57,000 bases of DNA from Neobacillus sp. CF12 (GCF_030348765.1 NZ_JAUCEU010000007.1:3528001-3585000), one strand, 5' to 3'. Positions 19,132-28,554 are shown, counted from the first letter of the stretch. Program-made: numbers and translations. Notes: a model not told the origin generated them from the sequence alone.

Positions 19132-19148
19132 TTTCTATCTCCGTGTAA

Positions 19149-20114
19149 TTAGGATGCTTTTTTAGCCTGTTCCATTTCCAGTTCTTTTTTTGCAGCATTT
19201 TTTGCCCAGTAGGTAGCAACCAATGGTCCAGAAATATTATGCCACACAGAGAAAATCGCACTCGGAACAGCCGTAAGTGGAGAGAAATGTGCAGTTGCTA
19301 GCGCTGCGGCAAGTCCTGAGTTCTGCATTCCGACCTCGATTGAGATTGCTTTTTGATCGGCATACGGGAATTTGAACCATTTTGAAATAAAGAAACCTAA
19401 TACCAATCCAACAAAATTATGGAGAATGACCATACTAAGAATTGCTAAACCAGATTCCAGGATATTTGCTTTATTCGCTGCTACCACTGCTGAGATAACA
19501 CCGACGATTCCAATTACAGAAACAAGCGGCAGGATTTTCGCCCCTTCCTCTGCTTTGTCCTTCAAAATCCATTTGAAGACGATACCAAGGATAATAGGAA
19601 GAAGAACAATTTGAACCGTTGAGAGAAGCATGTCCTTTCCTGATACAGGAAGCCACTGGCTCGCTAATAGGTAAATAAGTGCAGGGGTTAGAATTGGTGA
19701 CACCAAAGTCGCTACCGATGAAACAGCAACTGACAAGGCGACATTTGCTCTCGCTAGGTACGACATTACATTCGATGCAGTTCCCCCAGGACAGCAACCG
19801 ACCAATATAACACCTACCGCTACTTCAGGCGGGAGATTCAACCCTACTGCCAGAAGATACGCTACACCCGGCATAATAATGTATTGAGCAGCAACCCCTA
19901 CGAAAACAGCAAGAGGCTGTTTGAATACGGCCTTGAAATCTTCTACAGATAACGTTAATCCCATCCCAAACATGATAATTCCAAGCAGGATCGAGATATA
20001 AGGGGCAATCCAGGTAAAACCGCCTGGAAACATCATGGCTAAAGCCGTGAATAGTAAAACCCAGTAGATAAAAGTGTTACCTGCTACTGTACTAATTCTT
20101 GCTAGCATATTCAT
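19149..20114 (-). CDS. Bile acid:sodium symporter family transporter (YocS-like)
   Basis: A 321-aa membrane protein with about 9-10 hydrophobic segments. BASS-family text includes [40 protein letters not shown] and [14 protein letters not shown]. Family members move bile acids, pantothenate, pyruvate or other organic anions with sodium; the substrate here is not evident. It is a single-gene unit with its own terminator. Confidence 0.85.
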   Translation of the reverse strand: MNMLARISTVAGNTFIYWVLLFTALAMMFPGGFTWIAPYISILLGIIMFGMGLTLSVEDFKAVFKQPLAVFVGVAAQYIIMPGVAYLLAVGLNLPPEVAVGVILVGCCPGGTASNVMSYLARANVALSVAVSSVATLVSPILTPALIYLLASQWLPVSGKDMLLSTVQIVLLPIILGIVFKWILKDKAEEGAKILPLVSVIGIVGVISAVVAANKANILESGLAILSMVILHNFVGLVLGFFISKWFKFPYADQKAISIEVGMQNSGLAAALATAHFSPLTAVPSAIFSVWHNISGPLVATYWAKNAAKKELEMEQAKKAS

Positions 20115-20421
20115 TTGAAGTCCACACCCTTTTTTTAGAATTTTTCAATTATTTTATTATACATTATATTCAGACAATATCAACGACATTTTTCGTTAAA
20201 TAACCACAAAAAAAGACTACCTCCAGTTTTTTAGGAAGTAGTCTTACTCTAGAAAAAAGACATTTACGTAATGTTCTCAGTTTGGTCACAAGTGAACTTA
20301 ACCATTTCCCTTTAGGAGTGGTTAAATCACATTGCACCCCATTTCCCCACTTTTTCGCACCATAGTTTCACGAAAAGGTCGATTATAAAAAAATCCCCCG
20401 GAGTAGATTAACAAATTCGTA
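20115..20421. other. Gene-free region between scrK and the BASS gene
   Basis: Holds the BASS-gene promoter area (A/T-rich, about 20140-20180) and a minus-strand terminator at 20213-20255 that can end the scr operon. I see no coding frame. Confidence 0.5.
20213..20255 (-). terminator. Probable terminator downstream of the scr operon
   Basis: AAGACTACTTCCT / AGGTAGTCTT stem on the minus strand followed by TTTTTTTG, about 165 bp past the scrK stop. It resembles the groEL terminator at 42226-42260. Confidence 0.65.
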
Positions 20422-21390
20422 TTAATACCCTATCAGTTCCTCAACTTCCTTCTTATTCGGGAGAGCAGAGATAGCTCCTTTTCCTGTAGTAGTGAGAGCG
20501 CCGCTAGCATTCGCAAACTGTAGGATAGCAGCCTGGTGGTCTCGGAGCACTTCCTCAATGTTTTCCGGATTTGCATGCAATTCTAGTAATTGATATAAAA
20601 ATCCGCCAATGAACGCATCACCTGCTCCAGTTGTGTCCACCGCTTTTACAGAGTATCCGCTCGATTCAAACTTCCGATCTTTTAAAATCAAATCCGCTCC
20701 GGCCGCTCCCTTTGTGTAAACAACTGCCTTCACGTTTCCAACGAATAATGATTGTATAGCCTCCGACTCATCTTGTATTCCCGTAATAAAATTAAGCTCT
20801 TCATCGGAAACCTTTACGATATCTGCAGTCGGTAAAAATTCGAGTATTGCTTTACGACAGTCCTCTGGATTTTCCCAAAGCGGAAGCCGTACATTTGGGT
20901 CAAAGCTGACCAAGCCACCCGCACCAGAAACAGCAGCAATCGCTTTTTTATGAGCCTGTTTCATCGGGCTTTCCACCAGATCAACCGAGCAAAAATGGAG
21001 TATATCCCCCTTCTTGAACCATGCTAGATCGACCTCCTCCTCGCTTAATAGCAAATCAGCGGAAGGATTACGGTAAAACGAAAAGTCACGTTCCCCGTTT
21101 TCTTTTAACGAGACAAAAGCTAAGGCTGTATTCGCATCACTAGTCCGGTATATTTTATCTGTTTCAACACCTGCCTCGACAAGCTTTTCGACTAAAAAGT
21201 CACCAAAGGCATCGTTCCCTAATTTAGAAATCATCGATGCTTCCTGCCCATACTTAGCAACAGCGGCAGCCACATTCGCCGGTGCTCCCCCAGGAGCCCT
21301 CTCAAATGTGACAACATCCTTTAAAGCAACCCCTTTTTGGAGAGGAATAAAATCAATTAACACTTCACCAATTGAAAATAGCTTTCCCAT
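20422..21390 (-). CDS. scrK: Fructokinase (PfkB/ribokinase family)
   Basis: Phosphorylates the fructose released from sucrose-6-phosphate. A 322-aa PfkB-family protein with the N-terminal GEVLIDFIP, the substrate region GGAPANVAAAVAKYG (about 35-49) and the catalytic anion-hole motif DTTGAGDAFIGGF with its Asp base near residue 250. The ATG follows GAGGTGAC. Last gene of the scrA-scrB-scrK operon. Confidence 0.9.
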   Translation of the reverse strand: MGKLFSIGEVLIDFIPLQKGVALKDVVTFERAPGGAPANVAAAVAKYGQEASMISKLGNDAFGDFLVEKLVEAGVETDKIYRTSDANTALAFVSLKENGERDFSFYRNPSADLLLSEEEVDLAWFKKGDILHFCSVDLVESPMKQAHKKAIAAVSGAGGLVSFDPNVRLPLWENPEDCRKAILEFLPTADIVKVSDEELNFITGIQDESEAIQSLFVGNVKAVVYTKGAAGADLILKDRKFESSGYSVKAVDTTGAGDAFIGGFLYQLLELHANPENIEEVLRDHQAAILQFANASGALTTTGKGAISALPNKKEVEELIGY

Positions 21391-21417
21391 TTTGTCACCT
21401 CTAGTACCTCTTAAATA

Positions 21418-22893
21418 TTATTTGATATCCCATTTAACAGCCTTTACATTCGTATGTCCACCACGAGCAAACACACGTACTCCACTGCTAGCTTTACCAG
21501 GAAAAATTCTCCCAGTAAATACTTCTTCCCCATCATTTACAAATACTTCGACAGAGGACACATCAACAAAAATTCGAAACGATATCTTTTCAGTGTCCAA
21601 TGTACATTTCCGAACCGTACCAAACTCCTCGGCAAAAGATTCGCCCGACTCAGATCGGTCAAATACAACCTTTTTCGCAACACTATCATATTTAATCACG
21701 GTTTTCTCCATTTCGCCAACCCGAAGTTCCAAACCAAACTCCTCAGCACTACTATCAGAGAATTCCGCAACAAGCTCATACACGTCACCCTCAAAGTTAT
21801 CGAGACGAACATTCTCATTCTCGACTCTTTGACTTGTTTCCACCTTTTCTCCGCGAAGCAATTTCAATTCAGAAACCGGCTGTTGAATCAGTTTTCCGTC
21901 TTTAACCGTTAACTCACGAGGTAGTGTTAAACAATGTGCCCAGCCATTTTTATCAGTAGGATAGTCAATTTCCGGTAATCCCATCCAGCCGACTAAAATC
22001 CGCCTTCCCTGGTGATCCACCGTTGTTTGCGGTGCGTAAAAGTCAAAACCGCGATCCAGTTCATGAAATGGACCATGCTTTAACTCGATATTCTCTAAAT
22101 CTATGGGACTTCCAACTACATACCCTGATTGATAAATATTTTGATAGCTGTCGCCCTCCGGCTTTAACCCTTGTGGGGAGAAAAGGAATACACCTTGCCC
22201 ATCCAGTTCAAAGTAATCCGGACATTCCCACATATAACCGAACTCTTTACCTAACCCTGTCTTCACTTCGCCTGCTAACTGCCAATCTTTTAAATCCTTA
22301 GACTGATATAAAACTACACTTCCAGTCTCATTTACCCTTTGGGCACCAATCACTGCATAGAAGAGGTCCCCATTTTTCCAAACCTTTGGATCGCGGAAAT
22401 GATCGGTATAACCGCTCGGAACTTCGGTAATCACCGGTGCACTCATTTTGACAATACTTCCATCCGGACTCATCACAGCCAAACATTGATAGGGATGTCG
22501 ATTCCAATCTTCATCGCGTGTATTGCCTGTATACATGAAGTATAATTTCCCCTCATGCTCAATGCCGCTTCCGGAATACGCCCCATGACGATCAAACTCA
22601 TTCGATGGTTCAATGCCCATTCCAACATTTTCCCAATGAACCAGGTCTTTAGACTTCGTATGATACCAATGCTTCAATCCATGAACCGGTCCGAGCGGGA
22701 ACCATTGGTAGAATAAATGGTATTCCCCATTAAAATAACTAAATCCATTCGGATCATTTAACAATCCTGTTACTGGCTGAATATGAAAAGACTGGCGCCA
22801 TGGGCATTGATTCACTAGTTTGGCTAACCCTTGGATTTCATCTTCGGATACCTCGTCCATGGTTCTGTATCGCTGCTCTTTTGTCCATTCCAT
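21418..22893 (-). CDS. scrB: Sucrose-6-phosphate hydrolase (GH32)
   Basis: Cleaves sucrose-6-phosphate to glucose-6-phosphate and fructose. The GH32 motifs LLNDPNGF (nucleophile Asp), FRDPKVW and MWECPDYF (acid/base Glu) are in order, and a C-terminal beta-sandwich contains FVDVSSVEVFVNDGE. I choose ATG 22893 (491 aa), eight bases after AGGAG; a GTG at 22902 overlaps that ribosome site. Follows scrA after a short intercistronic hairpin. Confidence 0.92.
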   Translation of the reverse strand: MEWTKEQRYRTMDEVSEDEIQGLAKLVNQCPWRQSFHIQPVTGLLNDPNGFSYFNGEYHLFYQWFPLGPVHGLKHWYHTKSKDLVHWENVGMGIEPSNEFDRHGAYSGSGIEHEGKLYFMYTGNTRDEDWNRHPYQCLAVMSPDGSIVKMSAPVITEVPSGYTDHFRDPKVWKNGDLFYAVIGAQRVNETGSVVLYQSKDLKDWQLAGEVKTGLGKEFGYMWECPDYFELDGQGVFLFSPQGLKPEGDSYQNIYQSGYVVGSPIDLENIELKHGPFHELDRGFDFYAPQTTVDHQGRRILVGWMGLPEIDYPTDKNGWAHCLTLPRELTVKDGKLIQQPVSELKLLRGEKVETSQRVENENVRLDNFEGDVYELVAEFSDSSAEEFGLELRVGEMEKTVIKYDSVAKKVVFDRSESGESFAEEFGTVRKCTLDTEKISFRIFVDVSSVEVFVNDGEEVFTGRIFPGKASSGVRVFARGGHTNVKAVKWDIK

Positions 22894-22914
22894 GCTGTTC
22901 ACTCCTAATAAACC

Positions 22915-22941
22915 AAAGGAGAATCACAGGATTCTCCTTTT
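22915..22941 (-). other. Intercistronic hairpin between scrA and scrB
   Basis: AAAGGAGAATC and its complement around a short loop. It could be a processing or partial-termination site; without a strong T run on the minus strand it should not fully stop transcription. Confidence 0.45.
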
Positions 22942-22950
22942 CATTTTTTA

Positions 22951-24402
22951 TTATGCTGCTTGATCAGATGTTTGTTTAACTGCTTTTTTTTCGTCTCTTT
23001 TCGCTAAAACAATCGTGACGATAAATGCTACTGCAAATGCGATTGCCATACCGATAATATAAGAAATAATGGTATCTGGGCGAATCGAGATGATTCCTGG
23101 TATACCTGCTGCCCCTAATGCAGTAGCTTTAACCTTGAACATCGTTACAAAGCCAGATCCAACGGCAGAACCGATAATGGCACCGATAAATGGATAGCGT
23201 AATTTCAAATTAACCCCAAACATCGCTGGTTCCGTAATCCCTAATAAGGCAGAGATTCCAGCTGCTGAAGCCGTTCCTTTGATCTTGGCATTTTTCGTTG
23301 TTTTTAGCACTGCAAGAGTCGCTCCTCCTTGTGCAATGTTTGACATCGCCGCAATGACAAAAATAAACGATCCACCCGTTTTTACAATATCAGCAAGCAA
23401 TTGCGTTTCTACTGCAATGAAACTATGGTGCATGCCAGTAATAACGATTGGTGCATAGAGTAATCCGAAAAGGATTCCGCCAATGATACCTGTTGAGTCA
23501 TATAACCAGACGATTCCATCTGTTAGTAAATTTCCTGCCGAACGTGTCAGCGGTCCTACCAATGTAAACGTTAAAAGTCCAGTAATAAAGATAGATACTA
23601 ACGGTGTTAATAGATTGTCTAAAGCAGATGGAATAACCTTCCGTAAGGATGTTTCAATTTTTGCTAGAATAAAAGAAGCCGCAAGAACAGGAAGTACAGT
23701 TCCCTGATAGCCTACCTTTTCTATTTCTAGACCAAAAAGATTCCAAACTGGGACTTCATTATTTAGTAACGCTGCACCATAACCGTATCCATTTAATAGG
23801 TCTGGATGAACCATAAGCATTCCAAGCGTGGCCCCTAGGAAAGGATTCCCACCAAACCGCTTCGTTGCGGAAAAGCCGATTAATATCGGTAAGAAAACAA
23901 AGGCCGCATTTGCAAATGTATTAATAAGTGCCGCTAAATCTGCCATTTCTGGATTGGCATCCACCAAGGATTTTCCTTCAATAAATAAATCTGGGGCTGT
24001 TAAGATATTATTAATACCCATTAATAAACCACCAGCTACAATCGCTGGAATAATCGGAACAAAAATATCTGACAGCATTTTGACGAATTGCTGAATCGGA
24101 TTTAGTTTCTTTGCTGCCGCATCTTTTACGTCACTCGTTGACATTTCCGTTTGACCTGACATTTCCGCTAAGTGTTTATAAACCACGTTCACCGTTCCAG
24201 ATCCTAAGATAATTTGAAACTGCCCTCCTGTTGAAAAGGTCCCTTTCACAACATCCATGTTGTCCAATGCTGCTTGATCAACGAATGATTCATCGTGTAA
24301 AACAAGACGTAAGCGTGTGGCACAATGTGCTGCAGCTGAAACATTTTCCTTACCACCTATGGCATTCAGTACTTCACTCGCAATTTTTTTATGATCCATC
24401 AT
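22951..24402 (-). CDS. scrA: PTS sucrose-specific transporter, EIIBC
   Basis: Imports sucrose as sucrose-6-phosphate. A 483-aa protein with an N-terminal IIB domain (phosphorylated Cys27 in AAHCATRLR) and a IIC domain of about 10 membrane segments (VPIIPAIVAGGLLMG; GMHHSFIAVETQLL; GITEPAMFGVNLKLRYPF). No IIA domain, so it must use IIA from another transporter, as the Bacillus sucrose system does. First gene of the scr operon, downstream of three LacI-type operators. Confidence 0.92.
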   Translation of the reverse strand: MMDHKKIASEVLNAIGGKENVSAAAHCATRLRLVLHDESFVDQAALDNMDVVKGTFSTGGQFQIILGSGTVNVVYKHLAEMSGQTEMSTSDVKDAAAKKLNPIQQFVKMLSDIFVPIIPAIVAGGLLMGINNILTAPDLFIEGKSLVDANPEMADLAALINTFANAAFVFLPILIGFSATKRFGGNPFLGATLGMLMVHPDLLNGYGYGAALLNNEVPVWNLFGLEIEKVGYQGTVLPVLAASFILAKIETSLRKVIPSALDNLLTPLVSIFITGLLTFTLVGPLTRSAGNLLTDGIVWLYDSTGIIGGILFGLLYAPIVITGMHHSFIAVETQLLADIVKTGGSFIFVIAAMSNIAQGGATLAVLKTTKNAKIKGTASAAGISALLGITEPAMFGVNLKLRYPFIGAIIGSAVGSGFVTMFKVKATALGAAGIPGIISIRPDTIISYIIGMAIAFAVAFIVTIVLAKRDEKKAVKQTSDQAA

Positions 24403-24432
24403 AATCCCTCTCTTTTCATCAGATTCGATTTA

Positions 24433-24444
24433 GGAACCGGTTCC
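24433..24444. promoter_or_regulatory. LacI-type operator 1 (scr)
   Basis: Perfect palindrome GGAACCGGTTCC in the scrA leader. Confidence 0.8.
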
Positions 24445-24477
24445 AAATAACCGTAAAAATAAAAACCTTTCGAAGGC

Positions 24478-24489
24478 GGAACCGGTTCC
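24478..24489. promoter_or_regulatory. LacI-type operator 2 (scr)
   Basis: A second perfect GGAACCGGTTCC, 45 bp from operator 1. Confidence 0.8.
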
Positions 24490-24565
24490 ATTATTTACTA
24501 AAAAAAATAATTAGACAAAGAGAAACCGAATTCATCTGTTACCATGTGAATAGGTCCTTTTGATT

Positions 24566-24616
24566 GGAACCGGTTTCGTTGTCTTTATTATAGGGTACGG
24601 TAAAAGAGATTGTCAA
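24566..24616 (-). promoter_or_regulatory. scrA promoter with LacI-type operator 3
   Basis: On the minus strand -35 TTGACA (24616-24611) and -10 TATAAT (24592-24587), 18 bp apart, lie inside the last codons of the repressor gene, the -10 spanning its stop codon. GAAACCGGTTCC (24577-24566) follows the -10 directly, where a bound repressor would block initiation. A cre-like GGGAAAGCGTTGACA overlaps the -35. Confidence 0.8.
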
Positions 24617-25583
24617 CGCTTTCCCGCTCAATTATTTCAAATTTAGAAAGTGTTACTTTTTCCACAGGGAGTTCATTGACTAACTCTACAATATGTTTTG
24701 CAGCCGTTTCCCCCGCTTCTTTGTAAAAGAACTTCGCCGTCGTTAAGCCCGGATGGATGATTCCTGCCACATCATAGCCGCCAAAGCCCGTCACTGCTAA
24801 GTCATGTGGTATATTAATCCCCTCTGAATATGATGCCTTTAAGACCCCAAGAGCAATATTATCGGTTGCACAAACAAAGATGGCTGGCTGAAATTCATCG
24901 ATGATTTCCTTTGCACTAGCTTGCGCAGCTGGTATCTTGAATAAGGTCTCATAGAAGCGAACATCACAATCATCTACTTCTTGTATCGCCTTTTTAAAAC
25001 CCTGTTTTCGTTTCACGCCTACTGAAATATCCCGTTCCGTTACACCGAGATAAGCAATTTTCCGATATCCTTTTTCAAGGACGTACCGCCCCATCGCATA
25101 ACCAGCATTAAAATCATCATGTATCAGACTATGAAAGTTCTCATGCTCTTGTCCAATTAACAATACAGGAACCTTAACACTTTCAAATGCCTCAATATGC
25201 TGATCCGTAATTTCGGTAGCAAGCAATATAATCCCCGCTATCTTTTGATTGGCGAAGCTATAAATGCTTTCAATTTCTCGCTCCAGATTTTGACTAGTAT
25301 TGGAGATAAGCATCTGATAGTTCATTTTCTTTAATTGTTCATCGATGCCAATTAACGTTTGTGAAGAAGCATAAGAATCAAGCCTTGGAACAATCGTGCC
25401 AATAATATTCGTTTTCTTCGCTTTCAAGCTCTGCGCAAACGGATTCGGAGAATACCCGGTTTCTTTGATTGCCCGTTCAATTTTCTTCTTCGTCGCTTCA
25501 CCCACTGAGCCGCCATTTAAATACCGAGAAACCGTACTTTTCGCCACACCCGCAAGCTTAGCAATATCTAAAATTGTACTCAT
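24588..25583 (-). CDS. scrR: LacI-family repressor of the sucrose operon
   Basis: A 331-aa LacI/GalR regulator. The N-terminal helix-turn-helix (TILDIAKLAGVAKSTVSRYLNGG) is followed by the hinge helix near PNPFAQSLKAKKT and a periplasmic-binding-like effector domain. It lies directly upstream of scrA, whose leader carries three matching palindromes, so it very likely represses scrA-scrB-scrK in the absence of sucrose. Confidence 0.88.
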   Translation of the reverse strand: MSTILDIAKLAGVAKSTVSRYLNGGSVGEATKKKIERAIKETGYSPNPFAQSLKAKKTNIIGTIVPRLDSYASSQTLIGIDEQLKKMNYQMLISNTSQNLEREIESIYSFANQKIAGIILLATEITDQHIEAFESVKVPVLLIGQEHENFHSLIHDDFNAGYAMGRYVLEKGYRKIAYLGVTERDISVGVKRKQGFKKAIQEVDDCDVRFYETLFKIPAAQASAKEIIDEFQPAIFVCATDNIALGVLKASYSEGINIPHDLAVTGFGGYDVAGIIHPGLTTAKFFYKEAGETAAKHIVELVNELPVEKVTLSKFEIIERESVDNLFYRTL

Positions 25584-25649
25584 TGTTCTCTACCTCATAA
25601 CATTTCAAGTTTATATTATCATTATAGTATCACAAATAACTTGGAAATT

Positions 25650-25699
25650 GGGTCAGTCCCCCGTTGCGTTAAAGCAGTTATTCACTGAGGGACTGACCC
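25650..25699. repeat. Inverted repeat, REP-like
   Basis: Perfect 11-bp arms GGGTCAGTCCC and GGGACTGACCC around 28 bases, without a T run. It lies upstream of scrR. The GGGACTGACCC core looks like a dispersed palindromic repeat; only one copy is in this window. Confidence 0.5.
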
Positions 25700-25708
25700 C
25701 CATTATTC

Positions 25709-25750
25709 AAAAAAGCAGAGACCAAGAATACTTGATCTCTGCTTTTTTGA
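25709..25750 (-). terminator. Terminator of phoX
   Basis: Stem AAAAGCAGAGA(T)CAAG / CTTGGTCTCTGCTTTT, with T runs on both strands. Confidence 0.85.
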
Positions 25751-25775
25751 TATTTTTAAGATGTTTATTACTAAA

Positions 25776-27206
25776 TTATAACATTATGCCATGACGTTCA
25801 AATGCTGCTGCTTCTAGAACGGACATACCTTGCGCCTCGGCAGCCCTAGCCACTTTTTCCGAAACTTGCGGTGCAAGATTGGCAGGGGCAGCGTAGGACA
25901 TCTCTCTTGCGCGCGCAGAGTTTCTGCGTTGGAATGGTCCCCAGATCGCGAAGGTTTTGCCTGGACTTTGAATATTAACAAAAAGCGTGTTTCCATCAGG
26001 GGAGAAGGTTGGTCCTGCCAATTCAGAATCACTTAAACGGTTGGCAGCAAAAGGATAGACTTTGCCTTCTGGGGTAATTCCCATAAGTCGATCTTGACCT
26101 GAACCATCTTCTGCATACCAAAGGTCGCCCCATGGAGTCATACAGATATTATCTGGATATTCCATTTCTCGTGCATCATTTCCCTCATAGAAAAGCTCTA
26201 ATGTATTAGTGTGAGGAATATAACGGTAAACGCGGCCAAGTTTTTTGTCGCCGGCAGAGGTATCATCAAACCAGAAAACCCCCTCTTGGAAGAACGCTCC
26301 CTCAAGTCTTGAGAATTTAATGCAGTTTTGTGCAGCTGCTTCCTCACGGCACATATGTGGATCTACTTTCTTCCAAACAATTTTAAATGTTTGGCCTGTT
26401 TTGAATGTGCTTGCTGCTGGATCCGTTACCGCTTCAATCGCAGCTGCATACAGCGTACCGCCTTCTTGTAAAGCGCCAGGCTTTTGGCTCGTGTTATTTG
26501 GGATAAAACGGTAAAGGTAGCTTGGGCTCGCATCTTCAGTTAAGTATACATATCCTGTAGATGGGTCAATTGCACAGGCCTCGTGTGCAAAACGGCCCAT
26601 CTCCTTGATTGGGGTTTTGGACATTTCGTTTTCCGGCTGCTGTGGATCTACTTCGAATACATATCCATGTGTTGTAGAACGTGTTTCTTCACAAGTTAGC
26701 CATGTACCCCATGGTGTCGCCCCGCCAGCACAATTTCGAATTGTACCTGAAGAGGTTACGTATTCTTTGATAACTTCTCGATTAGCTCCTACAACTAGAG
26801 CTGATGTACCACCTTGAGCTGATGCATCATACGGATTGCTTCCAAATGCCGCGCCTGCTCCCAATTCATGGTTACGAACCAGAATGGTAGTATTGTTAGG
26901 GCCCTCGAAAGCTGCCATCCCATCAAAGGCGCCCGGGATTTTTGCCCCATTTGTCATTACTCCGCCTTCTTTAGAGATAATTTTGTAATGAAAACCTTTT
27001 GGAAGGTCGAGAATTCCATTCGGATCCGGCACCAAAGGACCGTAACCGCCAAAACCGCTGGTTGGATTATTCGTCGCATCCGCAAATGCTTTTGAACCAA
27101 GTGCTAATACCCCTGTTGACCCAAGTGTTAGGGCAAGTGTACCCATTCCTCCCGCTTTTAAAAAGTCTCTTCTGTTCAAACCATTTTTAGAAGTATCATT
27201 ATTCAC
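25776..27206 (-). CDS. phoX: PhoX-type alkaline phosphatase (DUF839), Tat-exported
   Basis: A 476-aa secreted phosphatase of the calcium/iron-dependent PhoX family. The N-terminus carries a twin-arginine signal, LNRRDFLKAGG, then a hydrophobic stretch ending SKAFA. Family text follows: RNHELG, GGATPWGTWLTCEET, GRFAHEACAIDPSTGYVYLTEDASPSYLYRF and DNICMTPWGDLWYAEDG. The GTG start is nine bases past GAGGAG. Divergent from a secreted phosphodiesterase gene; an array of TTTACA-like repeats lies upstream. Export needs a Tat translocase, which is not encoded in this window. Confidence 0.88.
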   Translation of the reverse strand: MNNDTSKNGLNRRDFLKAGGMGTLALTLGSTGVLALGSKAFADATNNPTSGFGGYGPLVPDPNGILDLPKGFHYKIISKEGGVMTNGAKIPGAFDGMAAFEGPNNTTILVRNHELGAGAAFGSNPYDASAQGGTSALVVGANREVIKEYVTSSGTIRNCAGGATPWGTWLTCEETRSTTHGYVFEVDPQQPENEMSKTPIKEMGRFAHEACAIDPSTGYVYLTEDASPSYLYRFIPNNTSQKPGALQEGGTLYAAAIEAVTDPAASTFKTGQTFKIVWKKVDPHMCREEAAAQNCIKFSRLEGAFFQEGVFWFDDTSAGDKKLGRVYRYIPHTNTLELFYEGNDAREMEYPDNICMTPWGDLWYAEDGSGQDRLMGITPEGKVYPFAANRLSDSELAGPTFSPDGNTLFVNIQSPGKTFAIWGPFQRRNSARAREMSYAAPANLAPQVSEKVARAAEAQGMSVLEAAAFERHGIML

Positions 27207-27283
27207 AGTCTATCTCTCCTCAAATATTAATTATGAATCTAGTAATAGATTAAATTGAAAGTTTTAAGGGAAGATAGGATTTT

Positions 27284-27321
27284 TGTAAAAATTCAGTAAA
27301 TTATTGATAAGGAATTGTAAA
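27284..27321 (-). promoter_or_regulatory. Pho-box-like array facing phoX
   Basis: Four hexamers read on the minus strand, TTTACA (27321-27316), TTATCA (27310-27305), TTTACT (27300-27295) and TTTACA (27289-27284), repeat every 10-11 bp. PhoP of Bacillus binds TT(A/T/C)ACA repeats of this spacing. Confidence 0.6.
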
Positions 27322-27346
27322 TAGATCATAGTCCCACTCAAATTTA

Positions 27347-27396
27347 TTAACTGAATACTTCACCAATTCTTAACACTTCTTAATATGGCATTTACA
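27347..27396 (+). promoter_or_regulatory. Pho-box-like array facing the EEP gene
   Basis: TTAACT (27347), TTCACC (27359), TTAACA (27370), TTAATA (27380) and TTTACA (27391) repeat every 10-12 bp on the plus strand, upstream of the phosphodiesterase gene. Confidence 0.6.
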
Positions 27397-27465
27397 CTCA
27401 AGTAATTATTTCTTCAAATTTCTATCGTACTATTTAATAGAATCTACTAAGGGAGGAAATAAGTA

Positions 27466-28329
27466 ATGAAAATCACAAAATTGGTAATGTGCCTGATGTC
27501 TATTGTATTTTTTATCGGTTTTCTCATGGGGACACAGTCAGAAGCAACAGCAAATGCAACAGAGTTTGAACGAGGTGTATCGATCAATGTAAAGGTGATG
27601 TCCTATAATATTCATCACGCTGAAGGTGTTGATAGAGTATTGGATTTGGAACGAATTGCTAAGATTATTGAGGATGAAGGAGCAGAGATTATTGGGTTGC
27701 AGGAAGTGGACAACCACTGGTCAGAACGCAGTGCTTTTGAAGACCAGGCAAAATGGCTGGCTGAGCGGCTTGGTATGTTTTATGTCTATGCTGCCAACTT
27801 GGACAGAGATCCATTAATTGAAGGGGAACCGCGCCGTCAATATGGAACAGCGATTTTGAGTAAGTATCCAATTTTGAACTCTGAAAACCACTCTCTTACG
27901 AGAATCGGAAATACAGAACAACGGGGTCTCCTTGAAGCTACAATAAATGTAAAAGGTAATCACCTCCATTTTTATAATACGCATTTGGCTTTAACAACGG
28001 CCGAGCGTGAAATACAAATGAAGGAAATCATTGCAATAGCAGGAGATTCCAAAGGACCACAAGTCATTATGGGAGATCTAAACGCAGTCCCAGAAAGCAT
28101 TGAAATGCAGCCGATGTATGCACATTATCTTGACGTATTTGCGGATCAGCCTCAGGCTTATACCTATTCGGCTATGAATCCTATTAAACGTATTGATTAT
28201 ATTTTTACCTCATCTGATATTAAAACGGTAGAAACAAAAGTAATAAATACATTAGCTTCCGATCACCTGCCAATTACTGCTGAAATTGTATTAGAAAGAC
28301 TGGAACCTTTTATTAATGGCGGAAAGTAA
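27466..28329 (+). CDS. Secreted endonuclease/exonuclease/phosphatase-family protein
   Basis: A 287-aa protein with an N-terminal export signal (hydrophobic residues about 5-22, then ATANATEF) and the full DNase I-like phosphodiesterase set: SYNIHHAEG, IIGLQEVD, TAILSKYP, NTHLA, MGDLNAVPES, IDYIFTS and the catalytic ASDHLPI. Probably cleaves phosphodiester substrates outside the cell to release phosphate. The ATG follows GGGAGG. Divergent from phoX and behind its own Pho-box-like array, which supports a role in phosphate scavenging. Confidence 0.85.
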   Translation: MKITKLVMCLMSIVFFIGFLMGTQSEATANATEFERGVSINVKVMSYNIHHAEGVDRVLDLERIAKIIEDEGAEIIGLQEVDNHWSERSAFEDQAKWLAERLGMFYVYAANLDRDPLIEGEPRRQYGTAILSKYPILNSENHSLTRIGNTEQRGLLEATINVKGNHLHFYNTHLALTTAEREIQMKEIIAIAGDSKGPQVIMGDLNAVPESIEMQPMYAHYLDVFADQPQAYTYSAMNPIKRIDYIFTSSDIKTVETKVINTLASDHLPITAEIVLERLEPFINGGK

Positions 28330-28339
28330 AGACCAGGAT

Positions 28340-28376
28340 AAATACCCATTTAGCTGTAATGGCTTGATGGGTATTT
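28340..28376 (+). terminator. Terminator of the EEP gene
   Basis: Stem AATACCCAT / ATGGGTATT with a T7 run on the plus strand, just after the stop codon. Confidence 0.85.
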
Positions 28377-28554
28377 TTTTGATTAAGTCGACCACCTTTA
28401 ATAAAACCTCTAATCTATTAATAGGTATTTACATGGAAATCCACTAATGGTTTAGAAGAGTTCAAGCGACGCTGATTTACAGCTTGTTACTAAAAATATA
28501 ACTTTGTCGCATAACTCAAACATTCCCTTTAATTGTTATGGATTCTGTAATAAA

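Larger units (their letters stand above)
18681..19148. other. Regulatory and gene-free region upstream of the Pot-ade operon
   Basis: Contains the operon promoter (18761-18789), two PurBox-like sites (18794-18838), a CcpA-like AGAAAACGCTATCA (18844-18857), a 26-base A run, a decayed terminator-like hairpin (19021-19057) and the BASS-gene terminator. No coding frame is supported. Confidence 0.6.

Noticed and set aside
19021..19148. A fifth groEL-tail copy next to hairpin D
   Set aside because: The hairpin resembles module C, but the sequence at the expected distance is the BASS terminator and carries no TGATGTAA.
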